Origin: Cryptomeria japonica
Lineage: Eukaryota; Streptophyta; Pinopsida; Cupressales; Cupressaceae
Assembly (NCBI RefSeq): GCF_030272615.1
Contig: NC_081415.1
Span: 422,123,757-422,187,756, forward strand
DNA: 64,000 bases
Direction of reading: 5' to 3'
In this document: positions 46,670 through 57,947 of the stretch, one piece after another
Numbering within the stretch: position 1 is the stretch's first letter
How the letters are laid out: every line of letters begins with the position of its first letter
The notes under the pieces: generated by a model
What the model was told of the DNA's origin: nothing
Database searches by the model: none
What the model saw: the letters and a program-made list of their open reading frames with translations, nothing else
Made by a program: the position numbers and the translations under genes

Positions 46670-47365
46670 CAATTGATTTCTATCTTTCCCCTTCTCTCTA
46701 TCTCCTTACCTAACCCTACATTTCTATCTATTCGCCCTTCTATCTTTTCCCCTATATCTCTCTCTATCTCTCCCTCTTTCTATCCCTATCTCTTTATATA
46801 TCTCACTACTTTTCCTTTGCCTTATCTTTATTTCTCTCCATCCCTTTCTATCTCTATCTCCATATCTTTCTTGCTCTCACACACATTCCATGTTTCTCCC
46901 TCCATATCTCTATCTCTATATCTCACTCACTCAATCACTTACACTTTGCATTTTTTCCTCCCTGTCTTTATTTCTATCTTTATCTTTCATTCAAATGCAC
47001 CCTCCATCTCTACCTCCCCATCTCTCCATCTCCCTCTCTATTTATATATATCCATTTCTATTTCTTTTTCTATCTCTCTCTCTCTCTCCATTTATATCAC
47101 TCTAACTCATACACATGCACACACACCTTGCTTCTCCCTCCCTATCTCTATCTCTCCATATTTCCCCATCTCTAGCTACCTCTCTCCCTCTCTACACCAC
47201 TCTCTCAATGACTTACATGTCACCTTTCCCTCTCACTCTTGCCCACTCTATCTCTATCTCTATCTCCCTATCCCTATCCATGTTCCCCCCCCACCCCCCC
47301 TCTCTGTCTCTGTCTCTGTCTCTCTCTCCATTCTATTCCTTTCTCTCCCTATTGCAAACATAACA
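46670..47365. repeat. 700-bp polypyrimidine tract
   Basis: The plus strand is almost wholly C and T with imperfect TATCTCTATCTC and TCTCCCTCC units and scattered CACACATTCCATG-like interruptions. It ends in a C-run at about 47284-47299. It gives a Ser/Pro/Leu/Ile-rich artefactual open frame. A mirror-symmetric homopurine-homopyrimidine tract of this length could form triplex DNA, which is an inference from composition. Confidence 0.85.
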
Positions 47366-47957
47366 TGATCCTATTCGTAATGGAGATTGATTATCTTCTT
47401 GAATTAGAGGTTTAATTTTAATTATGTTGGATCCCTTTAAGTGGATGAATAACTTTTTTGAATCTATCACTTCTCCATTGTGACCTTTGTTTCACAAATC
47501 ACATCATCTATTATACAGTCCACAGTTTGACCTCATGCACTACATGCAAGTATCCCAAAAAATAGAACTATTGTTTTTTTTCAAATTGACCTTCCACACC
47601 TTTTCAGCATACCCATTACACACCAAGATGCAATAACTAATTATATACATTTATATTCTTATATAATTAATTATATAATATTAACATATATTAAGTCTTA
47701 TCTTACTTTCCTATCGACGTACACCTTAAACCCCTACACCGTTAATACAAGTGCTAGTTAGATTATAAAGGTCATTTTTTTCCCTATAGAGCATGGCCCT
47801 TGGAAGTGAATCATTCAAATATTTATTTACATGGTACTCCTCCCCCTCTCTCTATATTTTCCGATAAATTGAGAATATTCATTGGAATAAGTTTCAGCAT
47901 GCGATGTGCACGAAAACAAATTATCAGAACCCCCATCGAAACGAATCGTAGGGCGTC
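47366..47957. other. Spacer, nothing supported
   Basis: AT-rich, with no gene or repeat that I can support. It lies upstream of a possible exon. Confidence 0.4.
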
Positions 47958-48160
47958 ATGGAAAGAGCTTTGTTACCGAAAATTTATCCCGCAATCCTTG
48001 ATAGTCGCCATTCTCTAGTGTTGGGTTCCCCTTCTTTGCCCATTCATCCCTACCCAATTCATCTTTCTCGAATCTTACATGCTCGTTTAGCAGATTCATG
48101 GAAGCATATAAACGCTATTTCCCATTCCAAGACGAAGATTGTGTGCCTGTTTGGGAATAA
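47958..48160 (+). CDS. Possible first exon of a host or captured gene
   Basis: The frame starts with MERALLPKIYPAILDSRHSL and continues through a Ser/His/Pro/Leu-rich stretch to KTKIVCLFGNKGGNDK, followed by GTGTGT, which could be a donor. Enrichment in Ser and basic residues with few acidic ones resembles a plastid transit peptide, and composition is less AT-rich than the surroundings. I cannot name the family and found no convincing second exon. It may be a captured fragment or chance. Confidence 0.2.
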
Positions 48161-48200
48161 AGGAGGAAATGATAAGGTGTGTACACAATTTTGTTTATGA

Positions 48201-50920
48201 TTGTTTTTCTGTTGCATTTAATCTGAATCATGTTTAGTTAACATGGGCTTGTAAACTATATTAATCTTCTGTCTTTGATCCGTCGGGACATTTTTGTTGT
48301 TGTTGCTAGAAACCTAACTTCATGCATTTCTTTGAGGTTTACATTTAGACAGAACTTGAAACTACATCACATATGACAATGCCAAGGAAGTTATGGATAA
48401 CCACATAAATTGGGTTCGAACACTAAAAGCATGTCGCTATGGAATTCATGGGGTTTCTGCTTGCTGGGTGTGTCCTTTTTTTTCTTTTAAAGTTTTCTTT
48501 CCAATGGCTTATAATTTTATGTTTTATCTTGTAGTATATGTTTTGCGAGTTTAAGAATTCTTGACAAATTTCATTTCACAATATTCTTCTACATTTCAAA
48601 GATTTTTTTTTTTTTAAGGTCTTGCTCGTGCCAGGAGCTCTCAAATTGGCCTTTGTAACCACGCGCTAATTTCTTTCTAGTTATTCATTCTTCAATTTTT
48701 TCATTCCTTGGTTTTGACCTTCCTTCCAAGCTTGGGGATAAACAACACCGTTGTAATTGTATGCCGGCTGAATAATCCTAGTACCTAGAAGGTACTAGTT
48801 TTTTGCATTACACGTACTGAAAGCTTTGGCAATCTGGAGGTAGGCTTTGGAATTCAAGTCTTCGGGTTGATATTTTAGCGTTTTCTTCCTTACTGTACAG
48901 ATATTGTCGATGGTTTTAGATTCTTTCTGTATGGTTATCTCAACCTTGCAGTTGTTATCTATATGATGCCTGCAATTTTCTAGTGGTTACTATGGTGGAT
49001 AGTCCTGCAATAGGATTTTGTTCCGCATTAATATTCCTCCTATGGAAGAGTTTGGCCTTTTTATTGAAGCTTTATCTTCCCAGCATTTGCTCAATCCAAT
49101 ATACATAAATCTTAGCTATAATGCTGTAGGAAGATACAGAGGGGGCTAGATTCTAATAATCTTACCACACATGGATTCGTGGAAATCAATACTGTTAATT
49201 TCTTAGATTGCAATAGAACAGAGTATGAAACAGTGTGAATGAAAATGTTTCATTTTCAACAACAATTTAGGGGAGTGGATGGAAATGTCATTTTCAACAA
49301 TATCAATAATGGAGTGTAATGTCCCTGCTAATATAATAGTGTAAATATTCCCTAATCCTCTGTAAATATATAATTTAAGTGGTTTGCTCTGATACCTTTT
49401 TAATATTCCGAGCTAAATTTAAGGCAAATATTTTGACAATTTAAAATTTGGGTTAACAGCATTAACAACTCCAAAATATGCTTAAGACTTCATTATAATT
49501 CCCTAAAAATAAAATACATCAATGTTTGCACAACAACATTTATGATTTATGGTTAAGAATTGAAACTTCAATATTTTACCATATGACACCCAAATTGATT
49601 CTACCAGAAACTAGTTAACCTAGAAAAATTCCTTTACATTTGCAAAAATAAAAATAAATCCTAATCTTAATGGCCGATTCCCAAATAGAAGATAGATTGT
49701 AGAATACATATTTTCCCCTAAACTACTAAACCCTGATTTCGAAACACTAATTTGGCATTAACAAAGAATACCCATTTTACATATTGGGTCCAAAGATTGC
49801 TAAACACATCGCAGAGCTTTCCCTCTAATTACACATGTCTACAAGTAGTTAAAAAAATATTGTAACAATGACAAATACTATGGCATAAATAGTTTGAACT
49901 GACAACACTTGCAATAATTTTGTTCACAAATGCATATGACACTTTAGAACATCTACTGAATAAAGGGTTTGTATAAACATTACATCATATTATCTAGCTG
50001 TTACAATAGCTATTATGAATTGGAACATGAAGGCTTACACCCATGCCCGAATCGATGGTGTGTAAACTAAAAGTTTGTGAGATTTGTAATCATGAAGTTT
50101 AAATATAAACTCCTGGTGAGCTCATTCTCCAACCATAAGGGTTTCGTCCTTTGCTGCACACAATTTTTAGGGGTTTTTGTCTGCAGATTGTTAATAGACT
50201 TGTGAGTTTTCATCCTCAAATCTAGGTGTATGAACAAAAGTCTTCATTGTGATTTCGGGTTAGGGTTTGTTGTGGTTTTCTAGGTCCCCCTTTGTTCCTT
50301 TTGGCTCTTTAACACCTAGATTGGGCATCAAACTTTGCAACAATGGTTGCTAAATCAAGATTGATATGCTATAGGGATTGCCCATATCGATTGAGCATCA
50401 TTTCCCCCTTGATTTGTGCCTAGAATTGTGCTTACATGTGTATAAATGTGTTTGGGAGGCATGGAGGAATGTCCAATGCTAATTGATATTGTCCTCAACC
50501 ATAATGGTGAGGGTCCCTTAGGGTTTGAAACACTAACTATCTCATTAATGGCAGCCAAAGATTGTGTCTTCGCAATGTTGGAAGTACCCATGGACCCATG
50601 TGCCCATTATTAAATGATTTCTTAATGTTCATAGGAAACTTTTTGGAAGATATGCCATACTAAGCATTTAAGGATAGATTGGTCGTGCAAGGAAGTAGGT
50701 GGATGAATAGTGCAAATAGATGGGAGTTTTTGAGTTCAGGGTCCTGTTGGTGTCTGTTTTATCATCTACCAAACATTAGAATAAAATACCCCAAGGATAC
50801 TCTATCCTCTCCAGAAAAACCACCGCTTATGTTTAGATTGCGAGAAGATCATATGGTGATTCCAAGGTCTATATGTGCGAACAAGCGACTTGAGTGGGAT
50901 AGCTTCTTGGGTAGTGTATG
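48201..50920. other. Long non-coding spacer with a possible LTR fragment
   Basis: No supported gene. At 49316 TGTAATGTCCCTGCTAATAT resembles the start of the LTR at 63269 (TGTAATGTCCCTAC), so an old, truncated LTR may begin there. The rest is AT-rich, with no clear hairpins or coding. Confidence 0.35.
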
Positions 50921-51704
50921 CTGAAAATCTCAAGGGGGACTTACGCTTATCAACTGGTGTCATTCACAATCCAGACCTAGGCGAATTGATCAATGACTGC
51001 TCTTTGTTTTTGGATTTTCTGATCTAGGACTTCAAAAAAGATAAAAAAAAAGATAAGGGTTTAGGATTTCTAACTATTGCTAGGCTATTCCTATGAACTC
51101 AAGAGACGGTAAAGACTGGGTGAAACTGGTAACTACACTTTGTTTCGCCACATTGGGACAACTACGCAAAGTGGGTGCAATCTTCTAGGGTTGTGCTTAA
51201 GATTTTCACACTTATGAATAATACCAACAATTGAACAATATTACTCAAAGTAGAAGTTAAGCATCCACATCAAGAGCTCAGGCTAACTTTACACATTGAA
51301 TGAAAATCATCCATCCAACAAAAGTATGAGCAAAATTCACCAATCTAAACTTATCCATCCTTCATTCATCTAACAACTTCAAAGCAAATAACTTAAAGCA
51401 AATTTTTTCAAGTGTTGAAGGGAATATGCAACCATGCAACCATTTAGCAATAATAAGATTTCAAGACAATACTGATAATGAACTTTTATTACTCAAATAG
51501 CTCTAAGCAACAATTTCATAAATCTCTCCACACTGAAATGAAATGAGAGAATGAGTTTATATAGAGTTTTTGAAAACAAATGAATGTTCGAGATCAATCT
51601 AAGATCAACGGTCAAGATCAAGACAACCTAACACTAATTAGAGTTTCCCAAAATAAGATCCAAGATCAACTGCAAATGAGACAAGTGGCACAAGATGCTA
51701 TCTT
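50921..51704 (-). other. LTR-like promoter/terminator region downstream of the unidentified gene
   Basis: On the minus strand after the gene there is a TATA element (TATATAAACTC, TATATAAA at 51556-51563) and an AATAAAAG signal near 51490. A long tail follows, ending GTCCCCCTTGAGATTTTCAGCA near 50921. This order resembles U3-R-U5 of an LTR, but I found no partner copy in the window, so it stays provisional. Confidence 0.35.
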
Positions 51705-54700
51705 TTAAGATTGCACCCCCTTCTTCTGATATTCGATGAACTTGGACACAATCTGGTCAACTTCCTCCATTGTGACATGTGGCAACATGTTGATCCTAAA
51801 TTCTAATCCTTCCAAGTCATCTGCACATAGAGCAAAAGTGATTTCCCAATCTAGTTCTTGTTTATGAAAAGCATCTATGATGGACAGGTGGTTCGATGCC
51901 TTAGCCAAATCACTCTTCAAGATTGGTCCTGTGATGGCAAAGAATATGTCTTGTGTTCCGACCTTCAGATTCTCCAATTGAATATCCCTTTCTCGGATAG
52001 TTTCTTTCCCAAGTATCTCTGCAACTATAAGGAAATTCTTGTCCTGAATTGCCTTTATCTGTACTTCTATTCTATCGGCATCAACCTTTACTTTTTCTAA
52101 GACTTCATTCCGTGCAACCAGCGTCCAGTGCCAACTGTTGAAGTCATAGGCAGCCCTTGCTTCAATTATCTTTCCATTCACCAATTCTTGTGATGGGACT
52201 CCTTTCAGCTCTCTAAGGCATGGGATAATTCTATTTTGAATATCTTGGAAGTCAACCCACACTTCTGCTGTGTTCTCAATCCTAGAAAGTAGAGAAGAGG
52301 TTTGTTCATATGCTGATGATATTCCTTCTATAAACGTGGCTGCTTTTTTTCTTGTACTTTCCATCCATTCTTTGGTCTCTCTGGCTGTCACTGCTTCTTC
52401 CTCAGAACCTTTGACTACCTGTTGTGAATTCAAGAGCGGGATAGCTTCTGAACTTGCTTGATCAAGTGGCTTAGTAGTCAAATGTTAATATATTCTCTTA
52501 AGCGCTCAACTTCTCTCTTATATTCTTTCTTCTGATCTGTTTCTTTGTCCAACTTTGCCTTCACGGAAGCAACTGAATTGTCCAGGTCTTCTTTTACTTG
52601 AGTCTTCATGCTTGGTCCCAAGTCATAGGTGGTAATCTCATACTCATGGGGACCAATATCTCCTTTTGCCTTGTCTACCTTTGGCACTGCAATCTGTACT
52701 GTCTTGCATCCTGTTTCATCTCTTTGGATGGTGGAAAATCTTCTGGTTGGCTTCTTTACTGTAGTTTGCTCTAACCTGGCTAAGAAATCAGCCATGTCAT
52801 CTTCTTGTTGTTCTTCTACTACTTGTGTGTTTATTTTCAACCTTTCCTTCAACCAATCAAGAACAGTGGGCTGCTCAATGCCTTCCATTTCTTGATTGCC
52901 CTTTTCACACATGATATCTTGAAGGGTGGAAATCATTCCCTCTTGAAATTCACCTTCCTCAACATCTATTTCATTGTCCGACTCTAGGATCTTTGTGCCA
53001 GTAGGAGACGGTGGTTGTTCATCTTCTTGATGGATCGATTCTACATTCTCCTCATGGATTGGGGAGGGAATTTCCATTTCTGCCGATTGATCAATGGCCA
53101 ATATATCTATGTTTGCGGATGCGGCAAAACGAGACGGTTCTATCCTTTTCTTCTTCAGAGTTGGTCCTTCATTCACAACTGCCTTCCCCTTCTTTTTAGC
53201 ACCTTCAATTGATTTGGCACTTTGAGTTGCTTTCTCTTTCGAAGAATATCCTTCTGCTTCACCCATCAGGTCATAAGTTAAGTTTATATTTCCTTGTTTT
53301 AATTTGTGACATTGCTGATCAACCCACCATCTGGAATATTTTATAACTGGCCGCATCAAAGTGGTCAAGTTTGCATGCTTTGGCTCTGACCATTTGATAG
53401 GAGGCAGAGGTGCATGCTCATCAAAGCCAGGCTGAATATAGTTTGCATCATCTTCTAGCTGATCAGGCACAAAAAAGGCTCAGTCGTTCTGATCAAGCTT
53501 ACTGGCAATCTGGAACATAGTCTTTTCCTGATGTCAAATTCATCTGCAACATCTGCCCAAAAATCTTCTATGTCTGCTCTATGTCTGAATCTTTTTCCAT
53601 TCACTAATCCAATATTGCCGAGAAGATCGAAATTAGCTCTGGATCGGTAGAAGGTAAAGGGATACCATTGCATTTCTAGCCTGGCACTTTCTGCTGCTTG
53701 TGCGGTCGGACAAGATTCCTCCATATTTCCAACAAAGAATGGAAAGGTGATTGCTGCCTTTTGCCTTAATCTTTTGAAGCTTTGATATGTTTCAAGTTGT
53801 CTAAGAACTTCAAGCAAGACCATCCTGTTGGTTGGATAGATTGGAAGTCGGTAAGGATGATTGTCAAAACCTTGGACTCTTTTGTAGGTGAATCTTGGAA
53901 ATTGGATGAACCAGAATCCATACTTGCTGATCAAACTTTTGGTTTCAGGAGATAACCTTTGATGAGTTCCTCCTTGTAATATTCTTGTGATGTACATTAG
54001 GAATGCATCATGCGCCCAATAGCTCTTCTCCTTAAGCTGTAGTTGCGGGTAACAATCATAAGATTTAAATTCACCTTCACCATTACCAACCTCGCCTCTA
54101 CAGATCAGTCCGGAATATTTGTAAGTACTAGCCAATAGGTAGATAATGTAGGAGCTCATGTAGAATGACTTTGTCCTCTCCAAATTTATCAACTGTTCAT
54201 GAAGGTTATTGCTGATTATGCGGGACCAATTGAACATCCAGACTCCTGAGGTAATTGCATCTATGAAGTAGTACATCCATGTCTCAAATGGTGCACCCTT
54301 AGGGCTGCCCATTACTCTATTCAGCAATAAGATAATGTCACCATATTCTTCCTTGAAGTATGGGTGCAGCAAGACCTTTGGTACTTTCCCTTGGGGTCTT
54401 TTCTTTTCCAACCATGATTTGTTAACATTTGCCGCACAGAGTTTAGACTGGGCATCATAAATCTTTTGGGTATCTTCTTTGGTCTTGTAAGAGGTTTTAT
54501 TGTAGCTTGGAATTCCAAACTTTTCTTGAATAGACAGCTTTGAAAGATTAGCTAAAACCCTCCCATTAGGTGCAATGACCTTTCTTGACTGTGCATTGTA
54601 GTGTCTAGCACACTCAACCATCAACTCAGCACATTGTTTAGCCAGAGGAAATCCAGCTGCTTGGATGATGCCATTTCTCATCATCCGACAGGCAATGGGT

Positions 54701-54729
54701 GTCAACAGGTGTCCATCATGCTCGTACAT
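51705..54729 (-). pseudogene. Unidentified element-type gene, about 1010 codons, split by two frameshifts
   Basis: Three consecutive frames abut: 54729-53455, 53470-52478 and 52481-51705. The first break is at a run of six T (one lost base restores the frame). The second is a few bases after REVERLREYINI, a Glu/Arg-rich helix that continues in the next frame. Together they look like one protein. The N-terminal 420 residues are globular with Trp and Tyr blocks (FKEEYGDIILLLNRVMGSPK, WMYYFIDAI, KSFYMSSYIIYLLAS, GFWFIQFPRFTYKRVQGFDN). The middle is acidic and Pro/Ser-rich with a basic KKKGKAVV patch. The C-terminus is helical. I do not recognise the family. No RT, nuclease or zinc motif is seen. 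The layout (globular head, acidic linker, coiled coil) is like the 44368-46217 ORF, though I see no clear sequence identity. Confidence 0.6.
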
Positions 54730-55899
54730 TTTCTTTTTGAATTATTCTAAATCCACATGTCCAAGGTCAATGTCTGTGATATTCTTTCATTTAGATTTGA
54801 TCTTGGATTCTTGCTAAACTCCTTTATTGGAGAACTTCATTGGTGCTTTTTTGGAAGGTGCTCCTTTGATGCTCATTAACCTTCATAACACACAAAAATT
54901 CAATATTATTTTCAAGATTCGAAGTCTGATTTTTGATCTTTTATCTGAAAATTTCACTTTCAGCTTGTAAGAAGGTTAAATTTTTGTGAAAAAGCAGATT
55001 GAAAGTGAAGGGTTTGGCCAAGAAATTGATAAAATTGAGAGAAATAAGACAAAATAATATAAGTATTCAGTCAATTTCAAATTTTATGTCTCAAAAATTG
55101 ATCTTTGTGACTGAAATTCACCTTTAATTCTGAAAACATGTCTTTAAATCAGAAAAAAACACTTTTCTTGACTTCAACACTTAGAAAAAATTCACTTCTT
55201 CAAAATTCCTCTTCAAAAATCAATTTCCTCAAAAATCTGAGAGAAAATTTCTTCTCAATTGCTCTCCAAATTCTCAACTTGAATAATGAATTTGAAAGTG
55301 ACTGGTTGAGAACATATAGAGTTTAAGGTTTTAAAACTTAGAAGCTTCTTCTTTGTGTTTTTTCTTTTTTTTAATTTTTTATTATTTTTTTGTGTTTTAA
55401 TGTTTTAAATCTTTCCAAAATGGAAAATTTTATCTCTCTCAAATTCATCCTTAATTCAGGAATCTTCTAGAACTTTCTTTTAATTTCCAAAATTCTTGAA
55501 AACATTCTAAGTGTTGAAAAATAATTCTTGAAAAACAATCTTAATTTTGGAAAATAATTAAAAATTTTCATGTGTCAAATTTTTATTTTTCAACCTGTTC
55601 GTTGATGGACGCTTAATTTCATGTGCAATTTTTTGTCAAAATTATTTTTCCTGTAGCAATTTTTCATCTTTCACCTTGGCAAGTTGGTTTTAATGTCAAA
55701 TCTCCAAGTCTTGGGGCGAATTTTTATGTTTGGCTTAGGCATCTTCACATATTCCATTTATACCTAGCCAACTTGTGTTTGATTGAACTTCCAAAGTGTT
55801 TGGACAATTCATTTTGGCCAAATTTTATTTTCTTCTTGGCAAATTTTCATGTCTTCTTGATCTTTGCTTTGGCAAACCTTTCTTTTCTTCTCCTTAGCC
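54730..55899. other. Upstream spacer of the unidentified gene
   Basis: Poly-T/A-rich, with TTTTCTTTTTTTTAATTTTT near 55360. No gene supported. It probably includes the 5' UTR of the minus-strand gene. Confidence 0.45.
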
Positions 55900-57165
55900 T
55901 AGGCGGACTTCATTTTTTAGCCAGTTTGTTCTTATTTTATTCCACCATGCCTAGGCGGACTTGGTCTCATCTTTGACAAGGCAGACTTTGAAGTGTGTTA
56001 GACATTCTCTTTTACTTGGTGAATTTTACATGCCTTTGGATATTACTTTGCTTTGTGTTTGCTTGACTTGTTCAATGTAGGGCGGACTTTGAATAGGCTT
56101 GGACATCTTTTGTTTTATTTGCTTTTTATCCTTCTTCTGGAGGATTTGGATGCCCTTCTTCCAAACTTGCTTTGCTTGTATTACTCAACCTAGGCGGACT
56201 TTGGTCATGTTCTAGCCAAGGGCGGACTTTGAAATTTGTTGGACAAGGCGGAGTTGGAAGGAGTTTTGCCAACTCTATTTAGCTTTTCTAGAGCCGAGTT
56301 GGAAGACTATGTGCCATCCTTGCTTGCTTTAATTCTCTCCTTGTCTTGGCGGACTTGGAAGAGTGTTTGCCAACCTTTACGTATGCCTAGGCGGACTTGA
56401 GATGTGCCTTGACAATCTTGCTTTATCTTGGCGGATTTTACCAACCTCTTGCCACTTCAACTTCCAAACTTCTTGGGCGGACTTTAGGTTGCTTGTGCCA
56501 CACACTCAGTAGGGTAGACTTTCAAGGTCTTTGGACAAGTGTTTTGATTGTGCCTTCATGCTTTCTTCTCCCTAGGCGAGCTTTATTAATCCTTTGCCAA
56601 GTTCAACCTTGCTTAGGCGGATTTTGGAGGTGTCTAACCAAGGGCGGACTTTATGCCTTGTCAGCTACTTCAACTTTTCCTCTTGGGCGGACTTGGAAGG
56701 GTCTTGGACAAGTTTGCCTTGCGCCTTAGCACATCATGCTCTTCCAAGGGCGGACTTGGAAGAGTCTTTGCCATCTTCACCTTGTGCTAAGGTAGGGCGG
56801 ACTTTGAAGGAGTCTTGCCAAGGCGAACTTGGCATAGCTTGGCCGTGTCTTTCATGTCTAGCTTATGCTTAACCATATGTAGGAGTTTGTTTGACCTTTG
56901 CCAGGAGTTAGTTAACAGATGGTAGGAGTTTGTCGATGCTTGGACATGTTGTCTTGGCTTGAGTTCATCTTTCCTTGCCAAGCCAACTTGGAAGACATTA
57001 TACCAAGGCAAACTTTGAAGCTTGTTGGACATGTTTCAAGGCGGGATTGGAAGATCTCATGCCAAGGTGGACTTGGCTTACTTCATGCCATATCTTGCTT
57101 CCATGCTTGGCTTTGGTGGACTTTGAAGATATCCTGTCATTAACTATGTCTTGGGCGACTTTGTT
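55900..57165 (-). repeat. Degenerate GGCGGACTT repeat field
   Basis: About 26 copies of a core near GGCGGACTTGGAAG or GGCGGACTTTGAAG, at irregular steps of about 25-110 bp, often preceded by CCTA or AA and followed by TTGGACA or TTGCCAA. Representative cores are near 55911, 55956, 56082, 56193, 56222, 56348, 56390, 56473, 56643, 56685, 56750, 56797 and 57066. The region is clearly GC-richer than its surroundings. Open frames across it are artefacts of the repeat. It lies in the leader of the minus-strand gene. Confidence 0.8.
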
Positions 57166-57244
57166 CTGGATGCCAATTTTTTCTTCAAATTTGATCAGCC
57201 ATGCTGCAGTCTGGACTTGCCATGTTCATAATTGATCTTCTGGA

Positions 57245-57660
57245 ACAAAACCCTAGGTTCTTGCTTTTTACACTTAAAGACGCGATTTTTCAATTCTAAA
57301 GACATGGGTACTGATCATATGGCTGATTTTTTGGAACAAAACCCTAATTAGGGTTTCCACTTGCTTTTTACCCTTAGAGACCAAATTTTCAAATTCTGAG
57401 AACATGGGTAGCAATAATATGGCTTGAGGATCAAAACCCTAATCTCGAAAAAAAGTAAAAAAAAGCAAACCTTGCTTTTTATACTTAGAAGCAAAATTTC
57501 TCAAATCTGAAGATATGGGTAGGACTGAAATGATCTAAGGAACAAAACCCTAATCTAAAAAAAGCAAAAAATTTGAAGCCCTGCTTTTTATACCTAGAGA
57601 CAAGATTTTCAAATTCTGACATGGGCAGAGATGAAATGACCCGAGGAACAAAACCCATAT
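57245..57660 (-). repeat. 105-bp tandem repeat with telo-box motifs, four copies
   Basis: GCTTTTTA(C/T)A(C/T)TTA-like blocks start at about 57264, 57364, 57474 and 57583. Each is followed by TTTTCAAATTCTGA, then ACATGGGTA, then GGAACAAAACCCTAAT. AAACCCTAA is the plant telo-box, and it occurs in most units. The unit lies between the GGCGGACTT field and the TGTTGTGACC edge, so it is probably within LTR or leader sequence of a minus-strand element. Confidence 0.7.
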
Positions 57661-57947
57661 GCCACTTTCAAAAAAACAAAAAAAAACAAAAAAATTCTAA
57701 AAATAGAAAGTTGTCAGAAATGACCCATAGCAATTGCGATCCTTGTCCTTCTAAGCACTTTGACAACACTTATACATGATTCTGAACATGATTTCTCAAC
57801 TTGGCTTGGGATGACTCTAGAAACTCAAACTCAAAACTCTCTCAGAAAATGGACTTATGAAACTGCAGAGCTAGGACAAAACCCCAAAAAGCGAAAAATT
57901 GGGGGTCCCCATCTCCGATGGGGCGATGTGTGAATTAGGTCACAACA
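57661..57947 (-). other. LTR-like 5' edge (minus strand)
   Basis: Read on the minus strand from 57947, the edge is TGTTGTGACCTAATTCACAC followed by ATCGCCCCATCGG. This matches 61483 on the plus strand (TGTTGTGAAGTATTCACAC, then ATCGCCCCATTGC). Both contain a CCCCAT...ATGGGG hairpin close to the edge. They look like starts of related LTRs pointing away from each other. Confidence 0.5.

Noticed and set aside
46673-47368. 231-codon Ser/Pro-rich open frame
   Set aside because: A by-product of the polypyrimidine tract. TAA, TAG and TGA need purines and are rare in such DNA.
56397-57235. Leu/Cys-rich open frames at 56.4-57.2 kb
   Set aside because: They follow the GGCGGACTT repeat and shift frame between repeats. 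No protein family seen.
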